Assembly: GCF_023639785.1 (NCBI RefSeq)
Contig: NZ_CP098325.1
Span: 2,914,001-2,978,000, forward strand
DNA length: 64,000 nucleotides
From: Leclercia adecarboxylata
Lineage (GTDB): Bacteria > Pseudomonadota > Gammaproteobacteria > Enterobacterales > Enterobacteriaceae
Direction of reading: 5' to 3'
The number at the start of each line of letters is the position of its first letter. Positions within the stretch are counted from its first letter, which is position 1. Made by a program: the position numbers and the translations under genes. The notes below the pieces were generated by a model. The model was not told the origin of the DNA and ran no database searches. It saw only the letters and a list, made by a program, of their open reading frames with translations. Positions 35,927 through 44,808 of this stretch are shown piece by piece.

Positions 35927-36727
35927 TTACTTTGTGACGTCTGCCCCGAACCATTTTTCGGACAGCGCCTTCAGGCTGCCGTCTTTCTGCATTTCTGCAA
36001 TGGCGCCATCAACGGCTTTCACCAGATCTTCGTTGTCCTTGCGGATCGCCACGCCAGCTTCCTGACGGGAGAAGGCCTCACCGGCTACGGCCAGGGTATC
36101 TTTGGTTTTCTTCACCAGATCCAGCGCCGCCAGACGGTCAACCAGAATGGCATCGATACGGCCTACGCGCAGATCCTGGTACTTGGTCGGGTCATCATCA
36201 TAGGTACGAATATCAACGCCCTGCACGTTCTGGCGCAGCCACTCTTCGTAGTTAGTACCCAGACCAACACCGACTTTTTTGCCTTTCAGATCGGCGGCAG
36301 TTTTAATTGAACCTTCGTTGCCTTTTTTCACCAGCGCCTGGATACCGGATACGGTATACGGGGTGGAGAAGTCATATTTTTTCTTACGTTCGTCAGAGAT
36401 GGTGACCTGGTTAATCACCACATCGATACGTTTTGAGTCCAGCGACGCCAGCATGCCGTCCCATTTGGTCGGCTTCAGGGACGCTTTAACGCCGAGGTGT
36501 TTTGCCAGCTCTTCGGCGAACTCCACTTCAAAACCGGTCAGTTTTCCGTCGTCACCCTGGAAGCTGAACGGAGGATAGGTTCCTTCCAGCCCAACCAGCA
36601 GCGTGCCGCGCTCTTTAACTTTATTTAAAAGGCCTTCTGCTGCGAAGGTCTTCACGCTCATACCCGCAACCAGCGCAACGGCCATTACACCCATCAGCGC
36701 CTGACGACCCAGAAGTGCAAATTTCAT
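35927..36727 (-). CDS. tcyJ: L-cystine-binding protein TcyJ (FliY)
   Basis: A periplasmic cystine-binding protein, 266 residues, signal peptide ending SVKTFA (about 29), mature start AEGLLNKVKERGTLLVGLEG, then TYPPFSFQGDDGKLTGFEVE. Same family and length as E. coli FliY/TcyJ. Start at 36725-36727, preceded by CGGGGT. It lies 88 bases downstream of fliZ, and in E. coli it is partly expressed from flagellar transcription. A terminator ends the cistron. Confidence 0.95.
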   Translation of the reverse strand: MKFALLGRQALMGVMAVALVAGMSVKTFAAEGLLNKVKERGTLLVGLEGTYPPFSFQGDDGKLTGFEVEFAEELAKHLGVKASLKPTKWDGMLASLDSKRIDVVINQVTISDERKKKYDFSTPYTVSGIQALVKKGNEGSIKTAADLKGKKVGVGLGTNYEEWLRQNVQGVDIRTYDDDPTKYQDLRVGRIDAILVDRLAALDLVKKTKDTLAVAGEAFSRQEAGVAIRKDNEDLVKAVDGAIAEMQKDGSLKALSEKWFGADVTK

Positions 36728-36815
36728 ACATACCCCGATATCTTTGGAATTTTGAGTGTAGTGTAGGGTGTTCAGCCATAAGGTCAAACACGACTCCGCT
36801 ACATGTTATTCATTT

Positions 36816-37367
36816 TTAATATATATCAGTAGTTGTTTCACGGTGGACTTTCTGCTTCACCGTCGCCGGCATTTGCGATTTATATTGCGCATATTTGCGC
36901 AGCGCAATCCGGTAGTTGTTGGTGCTGGTCGCAGGCAGCCACGGCTCCAGATTTTCGTCCAGATAGCCGTCGGTCAAAAGCTCGCGGGAAGTATTTAGCG
37001 AGGTCAGATGCTGGCCAAGGCGACGCAGACGGACAACGTATTCCCGCACCGTTCCATGGCTCATCTCAGTCTGTTCAAACAGGAACTGCTTGAAGCCGAT
37101 AATGTCGAAAAAGTCGCTCTGCTCTTTGCAGTGCAGATCGCCACAAAAACGACATAGCGCCACCCACTCTTTTTGCTCTTCCAGCCATCCGGCTTCATCC
37201 AGCAGGGTATCGAGACGGGAGATCGCAATTTTATTGACGATCTCTCCACGACGGACCAGCGTGATGCGGTCGAGCAATTTATGGCAATGGGCGCAATGCG
37301 TCTGGCTGTGTTTAAAGTCTTTCAGGTAGCGGCTTAATGGCCGTCTTTTAGATTGCTGCACCGTCAT
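36816..37367 (-). CDS. fliZ: Flagellar regulator FliZ
   Basis: A 183-residue DNA-binding protein with an N-terminal domain akin to phage-integrase SAM-like domains and a basic region RLRRLGQHLTSLNTSRELLT. In E. coli it antagonises sigma-S at its promoters, and in Salmonella it stabilises FlhDC, so it keeps cells in the motile programme. Cys pairs (CAHCHK, CRFCGDLHC) are conserved. It lies 55 bases after fliA in the same operon. Confidence 0.95.
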   Translation of the reverse strand: MTVQQSKRRPLSRYLKDFKHSQTHCAHCHKLLDRITLVRRGEIVNKIAISRLDTLLDEAGWLEEQKEWVALCRFCGDLHCKEQSDFFDIIGFKQFLFEQTEMSHGTVREYVVRLRRLGQHLTSLNTSRELLTDGYLDENLEPWLPATSTNNYRIALRKYAQYKSQMPATVKQKVHRETTTDIY

Positions 37368-37422
37368 GATAACTCCTGGTTGTCAATACGTTGTGCGGCA
37401 CTTAACGGGTGACAGAGATCAC

Positions 37423-38142
37423 CTATAACTTACCCAGCTTGGTACGTAAGCGTTTAATGGCCTGACTATGCAGCTGGCTAACCCGCGACTCCCCCACTTC
37501 CAGCACGGCACCAATCTCCTTGAGATTGAGCTCTTCCTGGTAATAAAGGGTCAGCACCAGTTGTTCGCGTTCCGGTAATGCCTCGATGGCTTCCATCACG
37601 CGCTGGCGAACGTTGCCTTCCATTAACTGGTGCAACGGGTTTTCCTGCTGATGATCGTCCGTCACCAGTTCGATGCTATCGCCATGCTCTTCGCGCCACT
37701 CGTCGTAAGAGAAGAGTTGGCTATTATTGGTATCGAGCAACATCTGACGGTAGTCGGCAGTGGTGATCCCCAGACGATCCGCAACTTCGGTTTCCGTTGC
37801 GTTACGTCCGAGCTCTTGCTCCAGTTGCCCCATCGCCTGCGCGACTTCGCGTGCATTGCGTCGGACGCTGCGCGGCACCCAGTCCCGGCTGCGCAGTTCA
37901 TCCAGCATCGCACCACGAATACGCTGTACTGCGTAAGTCGTAAATGCCGTTCCTTGCAGAGCGTCGTATCGGTCGACTGCATTCAATAACCCGATACCGC
38001 CCGCTTGTAGCAGATCGTCCAGTTCCACACTCGCCGGCAGACGTACCTGAAGCCGCAATGCTTCATGGCGCACCAGCGGAACATAACGCTGCCACAGCGA
38101 GTGTTTATCCATTACACCTTCAGCGGTATAGAGTGAATTCAC
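37423..38142 (-). CDS. fliA: Flagellar sigma factor sigma-28 (FliA)
   Basis: A 239-residue sigma factor directing class 3 flagellar and chemotaxis promoters. Region 2 is around GIGLLNAVDRYDALQGTAFT, region 3 near WREEHGDSIELV, and the region 4 HTH is LNLKEIGAVLEVGESRVSQL. The start is GTG (38140-38142), as in E. coli. A sigma-28 -10 element and a FlhDC-like box lie upstream. FlgM is not in the window. The upstream neighbour is the accessory glycosyltransferase gene rather than fliC. Confidence 0.97.
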   Translation of the reverse strand: MNSLYTAEGVMDKHSLWQRYVPLVRHEALRLQVRLPASVELDDLLQAGGIGLLNAVDRYDALQGTAFTTYAVQRIRGAMLDELRSRDWVPRSVRRNAREVAQAMGQLEQELGRNATETEVADRLGITTADYRQMLLDTNNSQLFSYDEWREEHGDSIELVTDDHQQENPLHQLMEGNVRQRVMEAIEALPEREQLVLTLYYQEELNLKEIGAVLEVGESRVSQLHSQAIKRLRTKLGKL

Positions 38143-38167
38143 GATAAACAGCCCTGCGTTAGTTGAG

Positions 38168-38175
38168 TTATCGGC
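38168..38175 (-). promoter_or_regulatory. Sigma-28 -10 element upstream of fliA
   Basis: GCCGATAA on the minus strand is an exact sigma-28 -10 element, 26 bases before the GTG start. The expected -35 region does not match TAAAGTTT well. E. coli fliA has an autoregulatory sigma-28 promoter in the same place. Confidence 0.55.
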
Positions 38176-38202
38176 ATGATTATCCGTTTCTGGAGGGTTT
38201 TT

Positions 38203-38246
38203 AATCGTGTGAATAGGGGGGGGAATGGGGGGTTATTTTGAGAGTT
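38203..38246 (-). promoter_or_regulatory. FlhDC-like box upstream of fliA with homopolymer spacer
   Basis: Read on the plus strand, GTGTGAATA (38207-38215) and TATTTTGAG (38234-38242) resemble FlhD4C2 half-sites, with 18 bases between them. At the fliE-fliF box the equivalent distance is 17. The spacer is G8 (38216-38223), AAT, G6, TT. Class 2 activation of fliA would need this site. Confidence 0.4.
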
Positions 38247-38266
38247 AAGTTAAACGTGGATTTATT

Positions 38267-38297
38267 GCAGCAAGGATAAAAAATTTATCCTTGCTGC
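38267..38297 (-). terminator. Terminator of the methyltransferase-glycosyltransferase gene
   Basis: Perfect 14-base stem GCAGCAAGGATAAA / TTTATCCTTGCTGC with a three-base loop, 26 bases past the stop on the minus strand. It is a very stable hairpin separating the accessory gene from the fliA promoter, though without a long T-run. Confidence 0.65.
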
Positions 38298-38322
38298 TTA
38301 AAAGGAAAATTACAGAATAGCG

Positions 38323-41300
38323 TTATTTATTAATATCATAAATTTCGCCCACCGAGAAACTTTCTGGCTCACGCCCTTCACAATAATTTTGCCAGCACTT
38401 ATGCAGCATCTGTTCAACATAACCCGCGATACTTTCTTTCTGATTATGTTTAATTTTCATATTGTTACGCAGATTCATACGAATCGAATACAGTTCATTC
38501 AGACGCTGCGTCCAACCCACTGCATTCGCAACGTATTCTTCTTTGCTGTGTGCAATAAATTCAGGTAAACCCAGGGAGTACATAATTGATGCCCCCTGAC
38601 GTGATACCAGCGTTTCCCCTGAAAGGGATACTGTCGGCACCCCCATCCACGCCGCATGGCTGGTTACCGTTCCGCCAGTGAACGGGAAGGTATCCAGCAG
38701 CAAATCGACCTCGTTATGCGCCTTCAGGTAGGATTGCATATCGGTTGCTTCACGCAGCGTGATGCGATCCTTATCGATACCACGAATCTTAAATTTATGC
38801 TCCAGTTCTGGCCACATGACCATTGGCATATTGGCAACGATCATACGTGATGTTGGCACGGCCAACAAAATCTCTGCCCAGGTATCAAGCACGCTGTCAT
38901 TCACTTTATTCGGACGGTTAAAGCTGCCGAATGTGAAATAACCATTTTCCAGTGCTGGTAACTCGTTTATTTCAGGGCTATTTTCTTTTGTGCCAAAATT
39001 GCGTGGCAGTGAGAGATAAATTAGTTTTTCGGTGAACTGAGCCTCAAGCGCCGGATCTTTTGGTACCGGGAAAATGGTCGCGTAATAATCCATAGTTGGC
39101 AGGCCCGTGGTAGCATGATAACCCACCCAGGAGATCTGTACAGGCGCCGGTTTTAACGCGAACGTCATCAAGCGGTTAAACGCTGTATGCCCGGCGAGGT
39201 CGATAAGAATATCAATCTGATCCTGTTTGATCATTTCTGCTAGTTCAGTGTTACTGGTATGCTGAACCTCTCTCCATCCATCTGCCGTTTTCTCATAATA
39301 ATCTGTTCCAGCATTTCGACCATAAGCAGGCGCGCTGTTATAGGCAAAGAGTGCAAATTTGTTTCTATCAAGCGCATCCCAGACGGGTAAAAAGAAGAAG
39401 TTAACGGGATGGTTTTCTTTGAAATCGCCTGAGACAAAGCCAATGCGTAATTTGCGGTTGATATCTTTATCTACCGGTTGGTAACCCGCAAATTTCTGCT
39501 GTTCTGCCCAGCGCATAGCACCATTGGCAAAACCTAAATGACATTCTAATATTTCCTGAAGGGTTGAATTGCCACTATGAGTCAAAATAAACGCCAAAGA
39601 GCCCATATTACCGAAATCGACTAACGGGTTCTTTATCGATTGCTTCAGGAATGCAATACCTTCGTCTGTTTTGGCTTGTTCGCAAAGGCAACTGCCCAAC
39701 AGGCTGACCATTTGTTTGCTGGTTGGAACTAACTCCACTCCTTTACGAGCACAATATTCCGCACGCTCCAGCGTTTTACTCTCTTTATGCAACGTGCCCA
39801 GCAGATACCAGTCAGGGCCGCTGGTATTATCGCAACGCAAGATAGCCCTAACTAAACGCCCCGCCTGCCATGACATACGGTATTCGTATAACGCCATAGC
39901 CAACTCTGAATAGATAAACAGACTGGTGGAATTAAATGAGAGCATACGTGTAAGAGCAAGAATTACCGCAGGGTAGTCCGCAACGCGTTTGTAAAAACGA
40001 ACAAGATAGTAGTTGCCGTTTAAGGACTTTTGAAGAATCGACAACTTCTCTACCACCAGTTCACGTGCCTGAGCATTCTCACCTTTGATAATAAGTTTGT
40101 TAATTTCAATGATCATATCCGCGTCAACTTCCGGCTCGGTACCAGTTTGCGCGGATAGTGTCATTTTTTTTTCTTGTTTTTCAAACTCACTTGAATAGAA
40201 TCCACCTGCGGTTTCATTACTGGAAAACAGCAGTAGCGCAGTGGCAATGCGCCCTACCTCAGTTATATCCGCTTGGTTAGCCAACAACTGGTAATAACGC
40301 TTCCACCCGATGACAGAGCATGTTAATAACCCTTTGAATATCAATCCTTCAAACAACTGATGATTATCTTCGTCATGGTTTAGTTTTGCGCTATTCATCA
40401 ACGTGCGCTCTTCATCGCTGACGTTCACCATTTCGCCCCAGAGATTGATAAGTCTACTAGTATCAGGTTGGGCCTGAAGTTGTGCCGTAACAGATGGCAC
40501 GACATTTAACTCGTGTTTCTCAGAGACAGGCTCCACCTCACGCTGGTAGTGTAAGCCAGCAATATTGGTTTTAAACAGAGCGATCAGCGCAGTCAGGACT
40601 TTTTCCCGGTGCGAATGTTCCCCTGGCTCCAGCGGGTCGTCATCAGGCAGACGAGTATGGAAAACGAGCTGTTCAAAGCTGACGCTTAGCGGCCAGGCTT
40701 CACCCAGAATATCTAGGATCGCTAGCGTAGTTATATCATCCGTAGCAATCGGCGTCCCATCATGCCCGGCCAAAAGATTAGGGCTATGGCGAATATGTTT
40801 GCTTTTGCGACGGAAGCTTCCTGCCCAATGCATCCCCATCAGACGGCCATAGTCGATGCTTTCAAGAACTTCACCGTTTCTGCTTGCATCCACTAATAAG
40901 CTGAAGCGTCGAGTACGGTTGACCGCAATGTCCAGGTATTGCTGGGTTAAAATCTTCCCGGTGCCGTCAGAGATTTCCAGCCAAGACTGCGTAATGTCAT
41001 CATTAAAACAGCTGGCATGTTCAGTCGCAGGCCGAAGATCGCCTACATAAGTCAGCCCGTTGTTCTCGATTCGCTCGTTGAATTCAACTAAATAGCTAGC
41101 GGTGTGACTGCTGGTCAGATAGTGATGGCTAAGCAGCACATCCGAAAGTTCCTGAGATTTCTCATTAGTATTAGTAATCAGTTTTTTCGTTGTGCTGGTT
41201 TCAACTGTCATTTGGTCAAGCCAGGCCAACATGGCGCGGGCGTGATCTATTTGCTGAGTGTGATTGTCGGCCCGACTACTATGGATCTGCATCGCATCGC

Positions 41301-41790
41301 GGATCGTTTCCGCGAACTTAGCGCCCGGTTGACAAAACCAGTCAATCGCGATGATCCCTTTACTGCTTAAACGCTGGTGGCAGGAAAACAAAATCGCATC
41401 AATAAGCGAATTTGATAAATACGAGAAGCTACCCTGCACAATGATAAAATCGAATTTACCAAGATCGGCTTCAAGAAATGTTTCTAGTGATGCTGAATAA
41501 AGCTGAAGATTGTCCCCGGCATTCGCCAGCATCCTCTGCATAACGTCCTGACGTTTTTCAGTTTCTAGTTCGATACCCACAAATGTAGCGTATGGGTATT
41601 TAAGAGATGTAGCGAGTAATTCTTCTCCTTTTCCACATCCCAGAACTAGCACAGAGGCATGGCGAGCGCGAGTTGTCTCCACACCGTACAACCACGCAGC
41701 AGCGCGGATGTGTTCAATAGAGCTATAAAGACGACGAGCTCCGGAGGGCGAAAATTCAACCGGAGTTTCCTTATTGGCCACGCTGTTCAT
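38323..41790 (-). CDS. Bifunctional methyltransferase / TPR / O-GlcNAc-transferase-like protein, probable flagellin modifier
   Basis: A cytosolic protein of 1155 residues. (1) Class I SAM methyltransferase: motif I VLVLGCGKG (47-55), acidic VGIELE (71-76). (2) Methyltransferase-regulatory domain near 230-290 (HHYLTSSHTASYLVEFNERI). (3) TPR-like helices about 600-760. (4) OGT-type GT41 catalytic region 780-1155: His794 in SGDFKENHPVNFF, PAPVQISWVGYHATTGLPTM, Lys962 in FNRPNKV, LLLDTFPFTGGT with Asp1033, GETLVSRQG. Start at 41788-41790 follows AGAGGTAAATCC. It is visibly more A+T-rich than its neighbours (one sampled 60-base line is 45% G+C). Position beside fliC implies flagellin O-glycosylation plus methylation; both are inferred. 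E. coli K-12 lacks it. Confidence 0.85.
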   Translation of the reverse strand: MNSVANKETPVEFSPSGARRLYSSIEHIRAAAWLYGVETTRARHASVLVLGCGKGEELLATSLKYPYATFVGIELETEKRQDVMQRMLANAGDNLQLYSASLETFLEADLGKFDFIIVQGSFSYLSNSLIDAILFSCHQRLSSKGIIAIDWFCQPGAKFAETIRDAMQIHSSRADNHTQQIDHARAMLAWLDQMTVETSTTKKLITNTNEKSQELSDVLLSHHYLTSSHTASYLVEFNERIENNGLTYVGDLRPATEHASCFNDDITQSWLEISDGTGKILTQQYLDIAVNRTRRFSLLVDASRNGEVLESIDYGRLMGMHWAGSFRRKSKHIRHSPNLLAGHDGTPIATDDITTLAILDILGEAWPLSVSFEQLVFHTRLPDDDPLEPGEHSHREKVLTALIALFKTNIAGLHYQREVEPVSEKHELNVVPSVTAQLQAQPDTSRLINLWGEMVNVSDEERTLMNSAKLNHDEDNHQLFEGLIFKGLLTCSVIGWKRYYQLLANQADITEVGRIATALLLFSSNETAGGFYSSEFEKQEKKMTLSAQTGTEPEVDADMIIEINKLIIKGENAQARELVVEKLSILQKSLNGNYYLVRFYKRVADYPAVILALTRMLSFNSTSLFIYSELAMALYEYRMSWQAGRLVRAILRCDNTSGPDWYLLGTLHKESKTLERAEYCARKGVELVPTSKQMVSLLGSCLCEQAKTDEGIAFLKQSIKNPLVDFGNMGSLAFILTHSGNSTLQEILECHLGFANGAMRWAEQQKFAGYQPVDKDINRKLRIGFVSGDFKENHPVNFFFLPVWDALDRNKFALFAYNSAPAYGRNAGTDYYEKTADGWREVQHTSNTELAEMIKQDQIDILIDLAGHTAFNRLMTFALKPAPVQISWVGYHATTGLPTMDYYATIFPVPKDPALEAQFTEKLIYLSLPRNFGTKENSPEINELPALENGYFTFGSFNRPNKVNDSVLDTWAEILLAVPTSRMIVANMPMVMWPELEHKFKIRGIDKDRITLREATDMQSYLKAHNEVDLLLDTFPFTGGTVTSHAAWMGVPTVSLSGETLVSRQGASIMYSLGLPEFIAHSKEEYVANAVGWTQRLNELYSIRMNLRNNMKIKHNQKESIAGYVEQMLHKCWQNYCEGREPESFSVGEIYDINK

Positions 41791-41898
41791 GGATTTACCT
41801 CTTATTTTGATATGCCGGAAGAGTAGCAAAGACCATGACTTGCCAATTAAAGGAAGAGCTGGATTTATTACCCTTAATTCGCGCTTATCCCCACATAA

Positions 41899-41928
41899 TA
41901 AAAAAGGCCAGCCCTGAGGCTGACCTTT
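41899..41928 (-). terminator. fliC terminator
   Basis: On the minus strand AAAGGTCAGCC, loop TCAG, GGCTGGCC, TTTTTTATT, about 20 bases past the fliC stop. It is strong, so the downstream modifier gene depends on read-through or its own promoter. In E. coli the fliC 3' end also yields the sRNA FliX; whether that happens here cannot be seen. Confidence 0.88.
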
Positions 41929-41946
41929 GTCAAACAAAAAGCGATA

Positions 41947-42963
41947 TTAACGCAGCAGGGACAGAACGCCCTGTGGAACCTGGTTCGCCTGAGACAGTAC
42001 AGAAGTACCAGCCTGCTGCAGGATCTGCGCGCGAGACATGTTGGATACTTCGGTCGCGTAGTCAGCATCCTGAATACGGGACTGTGCAGCAGACAGGTTG
42101 GTGATGGTGTTGCTCAGGTTAGAAATGGTAGATTCGAAACGGTTCTGAATCGCACCCAGGTCTGAACGCTGGTTATCAACTGCTTTAATTGCTGCGTCAA
42201 CGTTTTTCAGAACGTCGCTGGACAGAACGTCAAAACCACCATCCAGCACGTTTACGGAGCGTGAATCTGTACCAACGTTGCTCAGGTTTACGGTACCCGT
42301 ACCAGTGGCAGTAGTAATAGTATTGGTTAATGTGTTAGTTACGCCACCACCAGCATCTACAGTTGCAGTTGCGGTGTCAGTTGCATAAGTTTCACCAATG
42401 CCAGTTGCAAATGCCTGAGTTCCGGTATCGCTACCGACTTTATTAGCACCCAGTTTGTTCCACTCAGAGTTAGCATTAATGCTGATATCGATAGATTCGT
42501 TATCGTTAGCACCAACCTGAATTTTAATATCTGTACCAGCAGCGTTACCGGACAGGATTTTGCTGCCGTTGAACTGAGTCTGCTGAGCAACACGGTTGAT
42601 TTCCAGCAGACGCTGGTTAACTTCAGACTGGATGGAGTCGATGTCGGAAGCAGAGTTAGTACCGTTCTGCGCCTGAACTGACAGCTCACGAATACGCTGT
42701 AAGTTGTTGTTGATTTCGTTCAGGGAACCTTCAGCAGTCTGCGCCAGGGAGATACCGTCGTTGGCGTTACGGGAAGCCTGGGTCAGACCCTTGATGTTAG
42801 AGGTGAAGCGGTTAGAAATCGCCTGACCTGCTGCATCGTCTTTAGCGCTGTTGATACGCAGACCGGAGGACAGACGCTCGATTGCAGTACCCAGGGAAGA
42901 CTGAGATTTGTTCAGGTTGTTCTGAGTAGTCAGGGACAACAGGTTAGTATTGATAACTGCCAT
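41947..42963 (-). CDS. fliC: Flagellin FliC (short form)
   Basis: Filament subunit of 338 residues against about 498 in E. coli K-12. The D0/D1 ends are conserved (MAVINTNLLSLTTQNNLNKS at the start, SQANQVPQGVLSLLR at the end). The middle (about 145-245) is shortened to a Thr/Ala/Gly-rich stretch including TDTATATVDAGGG and NTITTATGTGTVN, with many Ser/Thr acceptors for O-glycans. The ATG follows AAGGAAAG. Transcribed alone from a sigma-28 promoter, divergent from fliD. Confidence 0.97.
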   Translation of the reverse strand: MAVINTNLLSLTTQNNLNKSQSSLGTAIERLSSGLRINSAKDDAAGQAISNRFTSNIKGLTQASRNANDGISLAQTAEGSLNEINNNLQRIRELSVQAQNGTNSASDIDSIQSEVNQRLLEINRVAQQTQFNGSKILSGNAAGTDIKIQVGANDNESIDISINANSEWNKLGANKVGSDTGTQAFATGIGETYATDTATATVDAGGGVTNTLTNTITTATGTGTVNLSNVGTDSRSVNVLDGGFDVLSSDVLKNVDAAIKAVDNQRSDLGAIQNRFESTISNLSNTITNLSAAQSRIQDADYATEVSNMSRAQILQQAGTSVLSQANQVPQGVLSLLR

Positions 42964-43036
42964 AATTTTCTTTCCTTCAAAATTGGGTTTAGGTTTCGGT
43001 GCCTAACACTCACGGCGTCTCTCACCGTCAACAAGG

Positions 43037-43063
43037 TTATCGACGGGTCGCCAAAAGACTTTA
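43037..43063 (-). promoter_or_regulatory. Sigma-28 promoter of fliC
   Basis: On the minus strand: -35 TAAAGTCT (43056-43063), 11-base spacer, -10 GTCGATAA (43037-43044). One mismatch in each half to TAAAGTTT-N11-GCCGATAA. Start near 43030, leader about 67 bases. Confidence 0.88.
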
Positions 43064-43300
43064 GAATCAATTTTTAAAAATTTTTAATGTGTTGATAATT
43101 ATACAATTTTATTAAAAATTCGCTTGTAACCCTTTCTGAAAAGCTCCTCCCTAACGCAAACGAACCTCGCCATTTTCGTGCTTCCTGCCAACCATCAAGA
43201 GCGATTTATGTTTTCTGGTAGCGTCCAATACCCGCGGCAATCCCTTCATATACCCTATTCAGTGGCGGCTTATTCGTAGATTATTTTTTTTTCCAGGCCG

Positions 43301-43327
43301 TAAACTTTTACGCCAAGACGCCGATAA
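43301..43327 (+). promoter_or_regulatory. Sigma-28 promoter of fliDST
   Basis: -35 TAAACTTT (43301-43308), 11-base spacer, -10 GCCGATAA (43320-43327). Near-perfect match to the sigma-28 consensus, ending 39 bases before the fliD start. Back-to-back with the fliC promoter. Confidence 0.9.
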
Positions 43328-43366
43328 AGAGTTCTGAACTACTTTCGTCTTTTAAGGAAAATATGC

Positions 43367-44794
43367 ATGGCTACTATCAGTAATCTCGGGATAGGTTCTG
43401 CAGGACTCGGGGATTTGTACAATCAGTTAGAAGCAGCGGAAAGAACCAAGCTGACGACGATCACTTCCCAGCAAACGACGTATAACGCGCAATTAAGCGC
43501 ATACGGCAAACTGCAGAGCGCCATGACCAGTCTGCAAACAGCCACTGCGGCACTGGGTAAAACGACGACCTGGAACTCCACCTCTGTTAGTAGCACCAAC
43601 ACAGCATTCACTGCGACAACAACATCGGACGCAGCTATCGGCTCTTATACGGTAAACGTCAATCAGCTTGCAAAAGCACAGTCTCTGACGACAGGAACCA
43701 TTACCAGCAATACCGAGGCGTTAGGCGACACAACCGGTGCTACGCGCAAGATTACCATCACCCAGCCGGGTACAGAAAAACCGCTGGAAGTGGAATTGTC
43801 AGATTCCGATACGTCCTTAAACGGTATTGCCAGCGCCATCAATAAGGCCAACGGCAATGTGACTGCAAGCGTGATCAAAGCGAAAGACGGTGATTACCGT
43901 TTGATGCTGACGTCCAAGTCAACCGGTACAGATGGTGAAATGACGATTAAAGTCACCGATGATGACAAATTACAAGCTGCGATTGGCTATGATTCCAGCA
44001 CAAAAACGGGTGCGTTGAAGGTTCAAACTGTGGCACAGAATGCCACTATCGTCGTGAACGATATTACGATTGAGCGTCAGTCAAACACGATTTCCGATGC
44101 AATACCGGGGGTGACATTCAATCTCAAAGCGGAAAGTAAAGCCGACGAATCACTGGACATCACCCGTGCAACTGATGCTAACCAAAAAGCGATTTCCGAT
44201 TGGGTTACTGCATATAACTCGCTGCAATCGACAATCAACAGCGTCACCAAATATGTTGCTGTCGAAGCTGGGGCTGACAGCCAGTCCTCAAGTAATGGTG
44301 CCCTGGTCGGGGATGGCAACGTCCGCGGTATTCAGTCTCAGCTGCGTGGTTTGTTGACGGAAGTACAAAGTGGCTCGCTGCAGATCATGGCTCAACTGGG
44401 GATAACTCAGGATCCTAACCGTGCGACGGATGGCACCCTGGGCAATTTAAAAATCGATTCCGACAAACTGAAAAAAGCCCTCAGCGACAACCCTGACGCT
44501 GTTCAGCAGTACTTTATCGGTGATGGAAAAACGACAGGCCTCGCTACCAAAATGAGCAAGGCACTGGACTCCATGCTGAGTACGAGCGCGGGCAGTACCG
44601 GTGTGATTCAGAATGCTAAAGATGGCATCAACGCAACCATCAAAACGCTCGGTAAGCGATATGACGCCATGGAAGCCTCCATCGAGGCAACTATGGAACG
44701 CTATAAAACACAGTTTACGAGTTTGAACGTACTCGTGACGAAAATGACAAATACAGGCAACTACCTGACTCAACAGTTCTCAAGCTCATCGTAA
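43367..44794 (+). CDS. fliD: Flagellar filament cap protein FliD
   Basis: A 475-residue secreted protein that forms the pentameric filament cap and folds incoming flagellin. The conserved N-terminal coiled segment (GIGSAGLGDLYNQLEAAERT) and C-terminal helices (AMEASIEATMERYKTQFTSL, then NVLVTKMTNTGNYLTQQF) flank variable domains. The start has AAGGAAAAT upstream. First gene of fliD-fliS-fliT, behind its own sigma-28 promoter. Confidence 0.96.
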   Translation: MATISNLGIGSAGLGDLYNQLEAAERTKLTTITSQQTTYNAQLSAYGKLQSAMTSLQTATAALGKTTTWNSTSVSSTNTAFTATTTSDAAIGSYTVNVNQLAKAQSLTTGTITSNTEALGDTTGATRKITITQPGTEKPLEVELSDSDTSLNGIASAINKANGNVTASVIKAKDGDYRLMLTSKSTGTDGEMTIKVTDDDKLQAAIGYDSSTKTGALKVQTVAQNATIVVNDITIERQSNTISDAIPGVTFNLKAESKADESLDITRATDANQKAISDWVTAYNSLQSTINSVTKYVAVEAGADSQSSSNGALVGDGNVRGIQSQLRGLLTEVQSGSLQIMAQLGITQDPNRATDGTLGNLKIDSDKLKKALSDNPDAVQQYFIGDGKTTGLATKMSKALDSMLSTSAGSTGVIQNAKDGINATIKTLGKRYDAMEASIEATMERYKTQFTSLNVLVTKMTNTGNYLTQQFSSSS

Positions 44795-44808
44795 ATTCAG
44801 GAGTAAAT

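Noticed and set aside
41791..41946. A sigma-28 promoter for the methyltransferase-OGT gene
   Set aside because: No TAAA/GCCGATAA pair with 11-base spacing is present on the minus strand. A TTGGCA/TACTCT pair has only a 15-base spacer.
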